A DNA stretch of 64,000 bases from Aliishimia sp965656085 (GTDB lineage: Bacteria > Pseudomonadota > Alphaproteobacteria > Rhodobacterales > Rhodobacteraceae): the NCBI GenBank assembly GCA_965656085.1, contig CBFHJA010000012.1, positions 39,539 through 103,538 on the forward strand, given 5' to 3'. Positions 17,485 to 26,539 of the stretch are shown here, piece by piece. The stretch's first letter is position 1; every line of letters begins with the position of its first letter. Both the position numbers and the translations under genes were made by a program. The notes below the pieces were generated by a model. The model had not been told where the DNA came from and did no database searches. It saw nothing but the letters and a program-made list of their open reading frames with translations.

Positions 17485-17542
17485 GTAGGGTGGGCAATTT
17501 GCCCACCTTGACGGTTGGTGGTGGGCAGATTGCCCACCCTAC
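17485..17542. repeat. GTAGGGTGGGCA palindromic intergenic element (complete)
   Basis: The outer arms GTAGGGTGGGCAAT (17485-17498) and ATTGCCCACCCTAC (17529-17542) are perfect reverse complements. Each arm is itself part of a smaller TGGGCAATTTGCCCA-type palindrome. This is the best-preserved of four copies. Confidence 0.85.
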
Positions 17543-17571
17543 GGCGTTAGGCGATGATGGAGCGTGCAGGC

Positions 17572-18186
17572 TCAGGCCGGGGTGCGGCGGCGCAGGCGGA
17601 GCGCGGCCATCAGGGCAAGGCCGGAGGCGGCAAGCGGAAGACCTGCAGGCACCGGCACCGGTGCGAGAGCGGTCACGGAAAAGGTTATGAGCTCGTCAAA
17701 ATTTCCAACGTTTTTGCGGCCGCCCCCGGCATCGACGAAAGTCACAGACCCTCTGTCGAGGATCGTATAATCGGCAAGCTCGGCGATCACGTGCCCGCCC
17801 GCCGCATCGAACACGGTTTCGGGCCCTTCGAGGTTTAGGCCCACGGTCTCTATCGTCACGCTCCCCAGCGCGAAGGAGAAGGTATCAAAGGCATCGAAGC
17901 GATCCGTCGGGGGTGAGGTGGGCACTTGGTCCCGAAAGGAAACGTAGCCCGTTCCGGTGCCGGTATAGGTCATGCCGTCGACGGTGACACGGCTGGAGAC
18001 GAGGTTGGGCGTTTCCGAAAAGCCCAAGGCTGTATCGTAGACATAGGCCAACTCAAAGGTTTTCGGAGCCGGGAAGTCGCCGAATGTCGACGTGATCGTG
18101 AAGGATGCGTCGAGTTGGAACAGCGACGCTGCGGTTGCCTGCGTTCCGGCAAAGGCAGCGGCGATGACGAGTGCGTATTTTAACAT
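17572..18186 (-). CDS. VPLPA-CTERM sorting-domain protein 1
   Basis: 204-residue exported protein. It has a signal peptide (MLKYALVIAAAFAGTQATAA), a beta-rich mature region, and a C-terminal sorting tag: PVPVPAG, a hydrophobic segment, then RLRRR. Tags of this type are recognised by exosortase-like enzymes, which anchor or release the protein at the cell surface or in the matrix. The start at 18186 has GGGAGT upstream; an in-frame ATG five codons earlier is possible. No exosortase gene is in the window. Confidence 0.85.
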   Translation of the reverse strand: MLKYALVIAAAFAGTQATAASLFQLDASFTITSTFGDFPAPKTFELAYVYDTALGFSETPNLVSSRVTVDGMTYTGTGTGYVSFRDQVPTSPPTDRFDAFDTFSFALGSVTIETVGLNLEGPETVFDAAGGHVIAELADYTILDRGSVTFVDAGGGRKNVGNFDELITFSVTALAPVPVPAGLPLAASGLALMAALRLRRRTPA

Positions 18187-18351
18187 CAATTGGACTCCCA
18201 TTAAGATCGGGCAGGCGTACGGCGCGGCTTGGCCGGGGTCAATCTGGCCATTCCTATTTTAGTTAATTTTTCCAATGACATCCCGGCAGGGTTGAAATGC
18301 CGGACTCATCTGTGGGGGAGGGCGTTGCGCGCGTAGCTATCGCGCGAAATC

Positions 18352-18414
18352 GTAGGGTGGGCAATCTGCCCACCTTTTTGGCGTTGCAGGGGATGGGCAG
18401 AGTGCCCGCCCTAT
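18352..18414. repeat. GTAGGGTGGGCA palindromic intergenic element
   Basis: Left arm GTAGGGTGGGCAATCTGCCC from 18352 and right arm GATGGGCAGAGTGCCCGCCC ending near 18414 form a diverged version of the 17485 element. It lies between the VPLPA-CTERM gene and the 38-residue ORF. Confidence 0.8.
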
Positions 18415-18426
18415 GGGCCCGGGCGT

Positions 18427-18543
18427 TTACTCGGCGGGGTGGCGGCGCTCGTTGCGGCGGGCCGTGCGGCGGGTGTCCCAGATCAGGTAGGCCGCCAAGA
18501 CAAGGGCGAAGGCCGGGATCGCCAGCAGACTTAGACTGTCCAT
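18427..18543 (-). CDS. Tiny single-pass membrane protein (38 aa)
   Basis: MDSLSLLAIPAFALVLAAYL is a single hydrophobic helix, followed by a basic cytoplasmic tail (DTRRTARRNERRH). GGAGGACGG lies upstream of the ATG. It starts one base after the stop of the preceding 74-residue gene, so the two are coupled. Function unknown. Confidence 0.7.
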   Translation of the reverse strand: MDSLSLLAIPAFALVLAAYLIWDTRRTARRNERRHPAE

Positions 18544-18544
18544 G

Positions 18545-18769
18545 TTATCCGTCCTCCTTTTCCAAGTATCTCAGAATATAGTGCGCCGCCGCGTGCAAAG
18601 CTAGCCCGGTCACGCTGTAAGATACTGTCAAAAGGTTAATCGAGAGTGTGCCGTCGATCAACGGGCGCAGAAATGCGAAGCCCAGAAAGGCCAGCGCCAG
18701 CGCGTTCAGAAACTGCGCGCGCAGCTTGACCCGCTCGTTATGGGTGCTGAGCGGGTCGCGCGCGCGCAT
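18545..18769 (-). CDS. Small membrane protein (74 aa) downstream of gatB
   Basis: 74 residues with a basic N-terminus and two hydrophobic segments (FLNALALAFLGFAFLRPL and INLLTVSYSVTGLALHAAA), ending YLEKEDG. It begins four bases after the gatB stop and is followed one base later by the 38-residue ORF. Function not recognised; co-transcription with gatB is inferred. Confidence 0.75.
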   Translation of the reverse strand: MRARDPLSTHNERVKLRAQFLNALALAFLGFAFLRPLIDGTLSINLLTVSYSVTGLALHAAAHYILRYLEKEDG

Positions 18770-18773
18770 CGGG

Positions 18774-20285
18774 TCACTGGCCGAGTTTGGCCGTCACGAT
18801 CTCATTGACCGCTTTGGGGTTTGCCTTCCCGCCCGTCGCCTTCATCACCTGACCCACGAACCAGCCCGCGAGTTTGGGGTTTTGCTTGGCCTTTTCGACC
18901 TGCGCGGGGTTGGCGGAGATGATCTCGTCCACGGCCGCCTCGATCGCGCCGGTGTCTGTGACCTGTTTCATGCCTTCGGTCTCAACGATTTCGGCGGGGT
19001 CGCGCCCTGTCGTGTAGGCGATCTCGAAGACCTCTTTGGCGATCTTGCCGGAGATCGCGTCCGAGGCGATCAGGTCGACGATCTGGCCAAGCTGCGCCGG
19101 GGTGATCGGGCTTTCGGTGATGTCATGCTCTTCCTTCTTGAGCCGTCCGAAGAGCTCGTTGATGACCCAGTTCGCGGCCATCTTGCCGTCGCGGCCCTTG
19201 GCAACCTCTTCGAAATAGGCGGCTGAAGCGAGATCGGCGGTCAGCACCGAGGCGTCATAATCGGCGAGGCCGAAATCGGCGATGAAACGGGCCTTTTTGG
19301 CGTCGGGCAGTTCCGGCAGGTGCGCTTCGATGTCGTCCACCCATGCCTGTTCGATCTCCAAGGGGAGCAGGTCGGGATCGGGGAAATAGCGGTAATCATG
19401 CGCCTCTTCCTTGGAGCGCATGGAGCGGGTTTCCTGCTTGTCGGGGTCGAACAGGCGGGTTTCCTGCACCACCTCGCCGCCGCCCTCGACGATTTTGATC
19501 TGGCGGTTCGCCTCGACCATGATCGCCTGCTGGATGAAGCGCATGGAGTTCATGTTCTTGATCTCGCAGCGGGTGCCGAGGTGGCTGAAGTCTTGGGTTT
19601 CCATGTAGCGCTCATACGCGCCCGGCGTGCAGATCGACACGTTCACATCGGCGCGCAGGTTGCCGTTCTGCATGTTGCCGTCGCAGGTCCCCAAGTAGAG
19701 CATGATCTGGCGCAGCTTGACGATGTATGCCGCGGCCTCTTCGGGCGAGCGGATATCGGGGCGGCTGACGATCTCCATCAGGGCGACCCCGGTGCGGTTG
19801 AGGTCCACGAAGGACATATGCGGGTCCATGTCGTGGATCGATTTGCCCGCGTCCTGTTCGAGATGGATGCGTTCGATGCGCACGCGGCGGGCGACGCCCT
19901 CGCCAAGCTCCACCAGCACCTCGCCCTCGCCGACGATCGGGTGGTAGAGCTGGGAGATCTGGTAGCCTTGCGGCAGGTCGGGGTAGAAGTAGTTCTTGCG
20001 GTCGAAGGCGGAGCGCAGGTTGATCTCGGCCTTGAGCCCCAGACCCGTGCGCACCGCTTGGGCGACACATTCCTCGTTGATCACCGGGAGCATGCCGGGC
20101 ATGCCCGCATCGACGAAGGCGACGTTGGAATTGGGCTCGGCGCCGAATTGGGTGGACGCGCCGGAGAACAGCTTGGCGCGGGTCGAGACCTGCGCATGGA
20201 CCTCCATGCCGATCACCAGTTCCCAGTCTTGCTTTGCGCCCGCAATCACCTTGGGTTTCGGGGTCTCATAGGTCAGGTCGAGCAT
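18774..20285 (-). CDS. gatB: Asp-tRNA(Asn)/Glu-tRNA(Gln) amidotransferase subunit GatB
   Basis: 503 residues, the usual length. GatB is the tRNA-binding and kinase-type subunit of GatCAB, which converts misacylated Glu-tRNA(Gln) or Asp-tRNA(Asn) to the amide. It begins MLDLTYETPKPKVI, then WELVIGMEVHAQV, FDRKNYFYPDLPQGYQISQ and the YMETQDFSHLGTRCEIKNMN region, and ends in the C-terminal GatB/YqeY domain with NPKAVNEIV. I rejected a longer frame to 20777 because its leader is Arg/Pro-rich. gatA and gatC are not adjacent. Confidence 0.96.
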   Translation of the reverse strand: MLDLTYETPKPKVIAGAKQDWELVIGMEVHAQVSTRAKLFSGASTQFGAEPNSNVAFVDAGMPGMLPVINEECVAQAVRTGLGLKAEINLRSAFDRKNYFYPDLPQGYQISQLYHPIVGEGEVLVELGEGVARRVRIERIHLEQDAGKSIHDMDPHMSFVDLNRTGVALMEIVSRPDIRSPEEAAAYIVKLRQIMLYLGTCDGNMQNGNLRADVNVSICTPGAYERYMETQDFSHLGTRCEIKNMNSMRFIQQAIMVEANRQIKIVEGGGEVVQETRLFDPDKQETRSMRSKEEAHDYRYFPDPDLLPLEIEQAWVDDIEAHLPELPDAKKARFIADFGLADYDASVLTADLASAAYFEEVAKGRDGKMAANWVINELFGRLKKEEHDITESPITPAQLGQIVDLIASDAISGKIAKEVFEIAYTTGRDPAEIVETEGMKQVTDTGAIEAAVDEIISANPAQVEKAKQNPKLAGWFVGQVMKATGGKANPKAVNEIVTAKLGQ

Positions 20286-20455
20286 GGCTGTCTCCGGGAT
20301 TGAACGCGGCCCGTGATAGGGCAGGGCCGGGGCCGGTGCAAGAGGCAGAAGACCGGCGCGAAGGCTGCGGCAAAGCGGCGCGATGGCCGGGCCGGGCCGG
20401 GGGCGCGACCCATTGCGCGCTTGCCCGGCGTGCAGGGGCGCGCCACGCTTGCGGC

Positions 20456-20944
20456 ATGCGTTCGATCCGCCAGATGGAGCCACCCGACGGCAGCCTGATC
20501 GCGCCTTTCGTGGCGCGGGAGGGTCTGTATACCGATGCGTTTTCCGTGCAGGTGCCGACCACGCAATATCTGCGCGATTTCGTGTCGGCCTTCTACACCA
20601 CGCGGCTGTTCCGCGCCGAGCGGATGGTGCTGGGGCTCGTGGCAGGCGCGCCGAGCAGCGATGCCGACGCGATGGCGCTGGCAGCGGGGATGACGGACCG
20701 GTTCGCGGTCTGGACCGTGGAGGCGCGGCGCACGGACGAGTTGCTTCTGGCCGAGACATCGGGGCGCACAAAGTCATGGCTCCACGCCGCGACCGGCCCG
20801 GACGGCACGCGGCTGTGGTTCGGCTCGGTGGTGCTGCCAGCGCGCGGCGGCGGGCTCGGGCCGGTCTTTCATGTCCTGCAGGGCCCGCACCGGGTCTATG
20901 CGCGGATGCTGCTGCGCGCGGCGGCGTCCCGTCTGGGCGGCTGA
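20456..20944 (+). CDS. Hypothetical protein (162 aa)
   Basis: Begins MRSIRQMEPPDGSLIAPFVA. It is a compact alpha/beta protein with VPTTQYLRDFVSAFYTTRLFRAER, a WTVEARRTDELLLAET strand pair and RLWFGSVVLPA. No catalytic motif is recognised and there is no signal peptide. It is divergent from gatB and convergent with the 441-residue hypothetical. The start is uncertain; MEPPDG at 20474 is also possible. Confidence 0.65.
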   Translation: MRSIRQMEPPDGSLIAPFVAREGLYTDAFSVQVPTTQYLRDFVSAFYTTRLFRAERMVLGLVAGAPSSDADAMALAAGMTDRFAVWTVEARRTDELLLAETSGRTKSWLHAATGPDGTRLWFGSVVLPARGGGLGPVFHVLQGPHRVYARMLLRAAASRLGG

Positions 20945-20975
20945 GACAGGCGCGCGGTGCGGCGGCCCCGGCCTG

Positions 20976-22301
20976 TCAAACGGGCGCGGTCTCCAGCCGC
21001 GGGCCGTTTTCGGTGAACACAACGCTCTGTCCGCGCGCCAATTCGCGCAGGAACAGCCCGCTCAGCACCTCGCGCGCCTTGGCGGCGCCGCCCCGGGCAA
21101 ACCCGTCAAGGGCGCGCAGGCGCGGGGCCACATCCACGCCCTGCGCGGCGCAGGCCCATGGCACGGGGTGCAACTCGGTCATGTAATCGCAGACGATCCA
21201 GCCGCTGGCATCGCGGATGCGGGCGCGGGTCCGGTCGGCGGCGCTCTGCCCGGTCTCCGGCGCCATCGTCACCGAGGCATAGGCGGCCAGCAGGTTCACC
21301 GTCGCCTGATCGGGGCGCAGCGCGAGGATGTCGCGCAGACCATCGAGGAAATAGTCCACATCGAGCCGGGCGCAGGCCTCGGGATCGGCGGCGATCGCAT
21401 CGAGCATGACCCACGCATAGCCGCCCGCGCCCCAGATCTGCATGTGGCGGGCCGCCGTGCGGCGCGCTTCGAGTTCGAGCCGTTCATAGTCGCCATTCCA
21501 GCGTGGCAGCAGGCTTGTGCCGAGCGCGCGCATGTGGCGGGTGTCCATCGGGCTGAGGTCGATCAGGGTCTCGAAGGCCGCCGCCACGCAATCGGGCGAT
21601 GCGCCGCTGCCCTTGAGCAGGGCGCAATGGGTCCGCAGCACAAGCGGTGTGTCCCTGCGGGCGGATGCGAAGGGGGCGAGAATATCCGCCGCGCGGTCGC
21701 GATGGGCGGCGCTGACGGCGCTGGCGGTCGCGAGGCGGGAGGCCGTGCCCGACGCGGTGCCCGGCCCCGTGGCCGCCGTCATGTCCGACCCCGTGCGCCA
21801 AACCTGCGCAATCGCGGCCCAAGCCTGCGCGATATCGAGATGCGCACGGGCCACCACAGCCGCGATCATCGGATCGCCCTTGCGCTCGGCGTGAACCGTT
21901 TCCAGCGCCGCGATCCCGGCCCGCAACGGGACAGCGCTGGTGCGGTCCTCGTCTTCGGCGAGCGCGTGCTCCACCGCGCCGACCACATCGGCCCGCGCGC
22001 CGAACGCGATCAGGTCCGCCACGCTCATCCCGCCCGGTGTCAGCTTGCGCCGCGCATCGGCACAGTGCAGCAGACCGGAGATCTTGTCCCAGTCCTCCTG
22101 CCGGGCAAGCTTGAGCCCGTGATCCTGCCACGCGCTGCGCAGCCGGTCCTCGGCGGTGGGGTTCGGCATCGGAATATCGATCACGCCCGCCGCCTCGAGC
22201 GTCGCAGGGCACATGGGGGCCTGTGCCGGCACGCGGAGGGTGCGGCGCTGAAAGGCGCGGGGCAAAAGCCCGGACAGTCGGTTTGAAATCACGTCTCGCA
22301 A
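20976..22301 (-). CDS. Hypothetical protein (441 aa)
   Basis: A mostly helical, Ala-rich protein with no recognised domain. Segments such as VARAHLDIAQAWAAIAQVWR and LLAAYASVTMAP look like irregular helical (TPR-like) repeats. No signal peptide or membrane segment is clear. The N-terminal 40 residues are less typical, so translation may begin at MPNPTAEDRL instead. It is transcribed from the 242-bp gap at 22302-22543. Confidence 0.65.
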   Translation of the reverse strand: MRDVISNRLSGLLPRAFQRRTLRVPAQAPMCPATLEAAGVIDIPMPNPTAEDRLRSAWQDHGLKLARQEDWDKISGLLHCADARRKLTPGGMSVADLIAFGARADVVGAVEHALAEDEDRTSAVPLRAGIAALETVHAERKGDPMIAAVVARAHLDIAQAWAAIAQVWRTGSDMTAATGPGTASGTASRLATASAVSAAHRDRAADILAPFASARRDTPLVLRTHCALLKGSGASPDCVAAAFETLIDLSPMDTRHMRALGTSLLPRWNGDYERLELEARRTAARHMQIWGAGGYAWVMLDAIAADPEACARLDVDYFLDGLRDILALRPDQATVNLLAAYASVTMAPETGQSAADRTRARIRDASGWIVCDYMTELHPVPWACAAQGVDVAPRLRALDGFARGGAAKAREVLSGLFLRELARGQSVVFTENGPRLETAPV

Positions 22302-22489
22302 AGGGTGGGAGCCTCATATGTGTCTTTGGTCGTTGCGGCCCAGACTGCCCGCGCTTTCGGGCCGAAACGTGGCGTGTGCGCGATGGTTTCACGGTAATCT
22401 CTGGAAGCGCTACGCGCCCAGCGTGCAGATAGGCATATCTTCGCTGAACATCCCCCGCGCCATGGGCGGATTTTTGCGTATCGGGAAAC

Positions 22490-22502
22490 ACCGCCGGGCG
22501 GT
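22490..22502. terminator. Possible weak terminator hairpin
   Basis: ACCGCC-G-GGCGGT is a six-base inverted repeat about 40 bp past the stop of the 145-residue membrane protein gene (minus strand). On the plus strand it is followed by TTTT. On the minus strand the following run is only GTTT. The loop is very short, so this is tentative. Confidence 0.3.
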
Positions 22503-22543
22503 TTTGGGCATAAACGCGTGCTGTGCGGGGGGTGAGGGGCGAC

Positions 22544-22981
22544 TCAGATAAAGGTGAAGTGGTGCCGCTCGCTCCGCAGCCCGGCCTCCTTCAGCGCGGC
22601 CTCGAAAGGCTCCGAGGGCGGCGTCGCCTCGGCGGGCAGGCGCAGCTTGGTGCCATTGGTCAGCACCACGGCGGCGCGCACCGTCAGGTCGAGCCGGGTC
22701 ACGAGCCGCACATGGTCGATTTCCGCCACGGGCACCGAAACCGAGCGCGTGCCGGAGAACCAGTCGATGCGGTCTGGATAGAGGTCCGCTCCGGCGGTGC
22801 GCGCGGCGTAGAAATCCCATACCGCCGGCAGGCTCAGGACGAACAGGATGCCGATCAGCAGCGGGGCCGCGTCGAACACCGTCCAGCCGATCAGCAGCAG
22901 CGCCCATGCGATCAGCAGCGCGATCAGCGTGGACCAAGAGCGGCCCTTGCGCCGGAAGCGGTAGAGCGGCGCCTCCGTCAT
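22544..22981 (-). CDS. Small membrane protein, possible PH-like domain (145 aa)
   Basis: Two adjacent hydrophobic helices (STLIALLIAWALLLIGWTVF and LLIGILFVLSLPAVWDFYAA) are followed by a soluble beta-rich tail (IDWFSGTRSVSVPVAEIDHV, AAVVLTNGTKLRLPAE), a layout like small membrane-tethered PH-type proteins. The start at 22981 (MTEAPLYRF) excludes an upstream extension that would translate a dispersed repeat. Function unknown. It lies downstream of pepN on the same strand. Confidence 0.7.
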   Translation of the reverse strand: MTEAPLYRFRRKGRSWSTLIALLIAWALLLIGWTVFDAAPLLIGILFVLSLPAVWDFYAARTAGADLYPDRIDWFSGTRSVSVPVAEIDHVRLVTRLDLTVRAAVVLTNGTKLRLPAEATPPSEPFEAALKEAGLRSERHHFTFI

Positions 22982-23016
22982 CGGGCGGGACGGGGGGCGC
23001 GCGCTGCGCGCGCGCG

Positions 23017-23065
23017 CTGGGGCTCTGCCCCAGACCCCGGGATATTTCGGGCCAAAGGAAGACAG
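23017..23065 (+). repeat. Hairpin + CCGGGATATTT dispersed element, copy A
   Basis: CTGGGGC-TCT-GCCCCAG (23017-23033) is a perfect seven-base-arm hairpin. It is followed by CCCCGGGATATTTCGGGCC and AAAGGAAGACAGG. The same layout occurs at 30475 and 31920, always in plus orientation. Confidence 0.75.
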
Positions 23066-23104
23066 GGGCGAGGGCGCCATGCGTCAGACGTGGGACACAT
23101 CCGG

Positions 23105-25645
23105 TCAGGCCTTCAGGATGCGCGTGACCATTTCGTTGGTATCGCGGCTCAGACCCTCGGTGGCCGCGATGCGGTCCAGCGCGGCGCGGATCATCTCTTG
23201 GCGGCGCGGATCGTAGCGTTTCCACGTCTGGAACAGCGTGCACATGCGCGCGGTGGTCTGCGGGTTCAGCGGGTCGAGCCGGATCAGCCAGTCCGCCAAG
23301 AGGCCGTAAGCCATGCCGCTCTCGTGGTGGAAGCCCGCATGGTGCATCCCCAGCGCGCCGAACACCGCGCGGAAGCGGTTGGGGTTGCGGTGGTTGAAAT
23401 CGGGGTGGCCCGTGAGCCGGTCGGCCTCTGCCGCCGCGTTCACAGGGTCCGCTTCGATCACCTGCAGCGCGAACCACTTGTCCATCACCAGACGGTCGTG
23501 CTTCCATTGCTCTTCAAAGGCCGCGAGCGCCGCCGCGCCCTCGCCCGCGCGGATCAGGCAGGCCAGCGCGGCCATTTGCTGGGTCATGTTGGTCGCGCTG
23601 TCGAACTGCGCCTGTGCCGCCGCGCCCGCGTCGCGCCGGGTCAGCAGCGATAGCGTGGCGTTGGCCAGCGCGCGGTTGCCCGATTGCTCGGCATCGGGCG
23701 CGTAGGGCGCGTCCACCTGATGCGCCGCGTAAAGGCTCGGCAGCACATCCGCGAGACGGTCCGCCAGCGCCTCCTTCATCGCCTCGCTCGCCGTGTAGAT
23801 CGCCTGCGGGTCGGGCGTGTCACCCGACTGGAACAGCGCGGTCGCCAGTTCCGACTGGCTCGGCAAGCCCAGCATCAGCGCGCGGTAGGCCGGGTCGAGC
23901 CCCGCCTCGGTCATCACCGCCGCGATGCCGTCGAGATAGCCTTGGTCGGGGGCGGCCCCGTGGCGGATCGTTGCGAGCAGCGAGGATTTGGCGAGGCTGC
24001 GCGCCGCCTCCCAGCGGTTGAACGGGTCGGTGTCATGGGCCAGCAGGAAGGCGTTGTCGGGGCTGTGGTCAAGCATCACCGGGGCGGAAAAGCCGCGCAG
24101 GATCGAGGGGACCGGCTTTGCGCCCAGCCCTTCGAAGGTAAAGCTCTGCCGGGCCTCGGTCAGCTCCAGCACCGTGGTCGGCACGGCTTCGTCGCCGTTG
24201 GGGGAGATCAACCCGACCGCCACCGGGATCACCTGCGGCTGGGGGTCGGGCGTTGTAGCGGAGGCGGGCAGGGATTGCGAGAGTGTCAGCGTGTAGGTGC
24301 CGTCTGTGAAGTCCTCCTCGACGTTCACCGTGGGTGTGCCCGCTTGGCTATACCAGCGCTTGAACTGCGACAGGTCGCGCCCGGTGCTGTCCTCGAACAC
24401 GCTTAGCCAGTCTTCGATCGTGCAGGCCTGCCCGTCATGGCGTTCGAAGTAGAGATCAAGCGCTTTGGAATAGGCATCAGGGCCGACGAGCGTGTGCAGC
24501 ATCCCGATGACCTCGGCGCCCTTCTCATAGATCGTCGCGGTGTAGAAATTGTTGATCTCCTGAAAGCTCTCGGGCCGGACCGGGTGGGCGAGCGGGCCCT
24601 GATCCTCGGGGAACTGGCGCGCGCGCAGGTCGATCACGTCGGAGATGCGTTTCACCGGGGCCGAGCGCATGTCGGCAGTGAACTGGCTGTCGCGGTAGAC
24701 CGTCAGCCCTTCCTTCAGACAGAGCTGGAACCAGTCGCGGCAGGTGATGCGGTTGCCGGTCCAGTTGTGGAAATACTCATGGGCGATGATCGCCTCGATG
24801 CGCTCGAAATTCATGTCCGTGGCGGTCTCGGGCGAGGCCAGCACGGCCGACGAGTTGAAGATGTTCAGCCCCTTGTTCTCCATCGCGCCCATGTTGAAAT
24901 CGTCCACGGCGACGATGTTGAACACGTCGAGATCGTATTCGCGGCCATAGACGTCCTCGTCCCACTTCATCGACTTGATGAGGGCTTCGAGGGCGAAGGG
25001 GGTCTTGGGCTCATCACCGGGGCGCACCCAGATGTTCAGCTCGACATCCCTGCCCGAGGCGGTGGTGAAGCTGCCGGTGGTGGCGCGGAGGTCCCCGGCC
25101 ACGAGCGCGAAGAGATAGGCGGGTTTGGGCCACGGGTCATGCCACTCGGCCCAGCCCTCGCCCTGACCGGTGGGGTTGCCGTTCGACAGCAGCACCGGCA
25201 AATCACCCTCGATGCGCACGGTGAAGGTGCTCATCACGTCGGGGCGGTCAGGGTAATAGGTGATCTTGCGGAAGCCCTCGGCCTCGCATTGGGTGCAATA
25301 CATGCCGTTCGACATATAGAGCCCTTCCAGCGCGGTATTGTTCTCGGGGTCGATCTCGACCTCGGCCTCCCATGTGAAGGGCTGGCCGGGCACTGTGACG
25401 GTCAGACCCTCGTCCGTGAGGGTGGGGGTGACGACGGCCCCGTCGATCTTGGCCCATTGCAGGTCGAGCTTTTCGCCGTGCAGGAACATCTCGCGGGCTG
25501 CCGTCTCGGTCGGCGCAAAGCGGATGCGAGAGACAACGCGGGTGGTGTTCGCGGCAAGGTGGAAGGTCAGATGAACTTCTTCGACGTCCCAGCCAAAGGG
25601 CGTGTAGTCTTTGAGGTAAAAGGTCTGAGGGGCGGCGTCGCGCAT
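23105..25645 (-). CDS. pepN: Aminopeptidase N (M1 family)
   Basis: 846-residue cytosolic zinc aminopeptidase with broad specificity. The exopeptidase motif GAMEN is in MGAMENKGLNIFN. The zinc site is HEYFHNWTGNRIT with the third ligand Glu in LKEGLTVYRD. The length and the C-terminal helical domain match the E. coli-type PepN. An AAGGAGA lies upstream of the start. No signal peptide is seen. The gene is monocistronic or leads into the small membrane protein gene at 22544. Confidence 0.95.
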   Translation of the reverse strand: MRDAAPQTFYLKDYTPFGWDVEEVHLTFHLAANTTRVVSRIRFAPTETAAREMFLHGEKLDLQWAKIDGAVVTPTLTDEGLTVTVPGQPFTWEAEVEIDPENNTALEGLYMSNGMYCTQCEAEGFRKITYYPDRPDVMSTFTVRIEGDLPVLLSNGNPTGQGEGWAEWHDPWPKPAYLFALVAGDLRATTGSFTTASGRDVELNIWVRPGDEPKTPFALEALIKSMKWDEDVYGREYDLDVFNIVAVDDFNMGAMENKGLNIFNSSAVLASPETATDMNFERIEAIIAHEYFHNWTGNRITCRDWFQLCLKEGLTVYRDSQFTADMRSAPVKRISDVIDLRARQFPEDQGPLAHPVRPESFQEINNFYTATIYEKGAEVIGMLHTLVGPDAYSKALDLYFERHDGQACTIEDWLSVFEDSTGRDLSQFKRWYSQAGTPTVNVEEDFTDGTYTLTLSQSLPASATTPDPQPQVIPVAVGLISPNGDEAVPTTVLELTEARQSFTFEGLGAKPVPSILRGFSAPVMLDHSPDNAFLLAHDTDPFNRWEAARSLAKSSLLATIRHGAAPDQGYLDGIAAVMTEAGLDPAYRALMLGLPSQSELATALFQSGDTPDPQAIYTASEAMKEALADRLADVLPSLYAAHQVDAPYAPDAEQSGNRALANATLSLLTRRDAGAAAQAQFDSATNMTQQMAALACLIRAGEGAAALAAFEEQWKHDRLVMDKWFALQVIEADPVNAAAEADRLTGHPDFNHRNPNRFRAVFGALGMHHAGFHHESGMAYGLLADWLIRLDPLNPQTTARMCTLFQTWKRYDPRRQEMIRAALDRIAATEGLSRDTNEMVTRILKA

Positions 25646-25846
25646 GGGTCATGTCTCCTTGTTGTGCCAAGAGGTAGGCGCAAAGGCGGGCGGTGACCAG
25701 ACCTCAGGCGGGGATGGGGGCGCTGCGCTGTCTGCTCCGGAAATTAACTGTTTCTCTCGTAGGGCTTTTGCAGGGACCTGCGCGTCTGTTAACGTTTGAC
25801 TAACCAAAGTTGCCTGACGCGACCGCTTACATAGAAAGACATTGCC

Positions 25847-26500
25847 ATGTTCAGATCCATTTTAGCCAGTGCTGCGGCCGCTACCTTGCTTGCAACGGGC
25901 GCGGAGAGCGCCTCGGTTCATCCCACCAGCTACACCATGCAAAACGGTCAGGGCTCCGGGGTCGGCGGCAGCTTCAGCTACAGAGACGAGAGCTATGACG
26001 GCCCCGGCGCGCCGGTTGGCTCCGAACTGGCCTTGCTCAGCGGCGGCACGGGTGATTTGACAGACGGTATCATTCCCACCCAGAACTGGAACGCTGGGGG
26101 GCAAGCGGCGGCCACACCCTATGTGGCGTGGGTCTCGATCGACCCAAGGATCACGTTTTTCTTCGACGGGGCGCAGGACTTCCTGTCGGTCACGTTCCAT
26201 TTTGACGATTCCAATGGGGACGGCGGGGTGCTGCCTCCGAGAAGCGTTGAGATCAATGACAGTTTCCTGTCGCTGGTATCAGATCCGGCAAGCGGCGCGC
26301 CCTTCGCGCATGTGATCGACCTGACGGGCGTTGCGCCGTCAAACACGCTTACCTTCGACATCAATCGCCGAGGGAGCTCGTGGGTCTTCTTGAGCGAGGT
26401 CACCTTCGAAGCTGCGGCCCCGGTTCCTGTCCCAGCCTCAGGGCTGCTGCTGCTCGGCGGTGTCGCCGGGCTGGCCGCATGGCGCCGCAAGCGCAGCTGA
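25847..26500 (+). CDS. VPLPA-CTERM sorting-domain protein 2
   Basis: 217 residues. It has a signal peptide (MFRSILASAAAATLLATGAES), a beta-rich mature domain with acidic loops (HFDDSNGDGG), and the C-terminal tag PVPVPASGLLLLGGVAGL followed by WRRKRS. It is exported and presumably processed by an exosortase-like enzyme at the tag. The mature region resembles secreted beta-sandwich proteins, but no enzyme motif is seen. The 200-bp upstream gap is comparatively AT-rich and presumably holds its promoter. Confidence 0.87.
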   Translation: MFRSILASAAAATLLATGAESASVHPTSYTMQNGQGSGVGGSFSYRDESYDGPGAPVGSELALLSGGTGDLTDGIIPTQNWNAGGQAAATPYVAWVSIDPRITFFFDGAQDFLSVTFHFDDSNGDGGVLPPRSVEINDSFLSLVSDPASGAPFAHVIDLTGVAPSNTLTFDINRRGSSWVFLSEVTFEAAAPVPVPASGLLLLGGVAGLAAWRRKRS

Positions 26501-26539
26501 GCTTTTGACAGCCGTCATGCTCCGCTTATCTGAAGGCGC

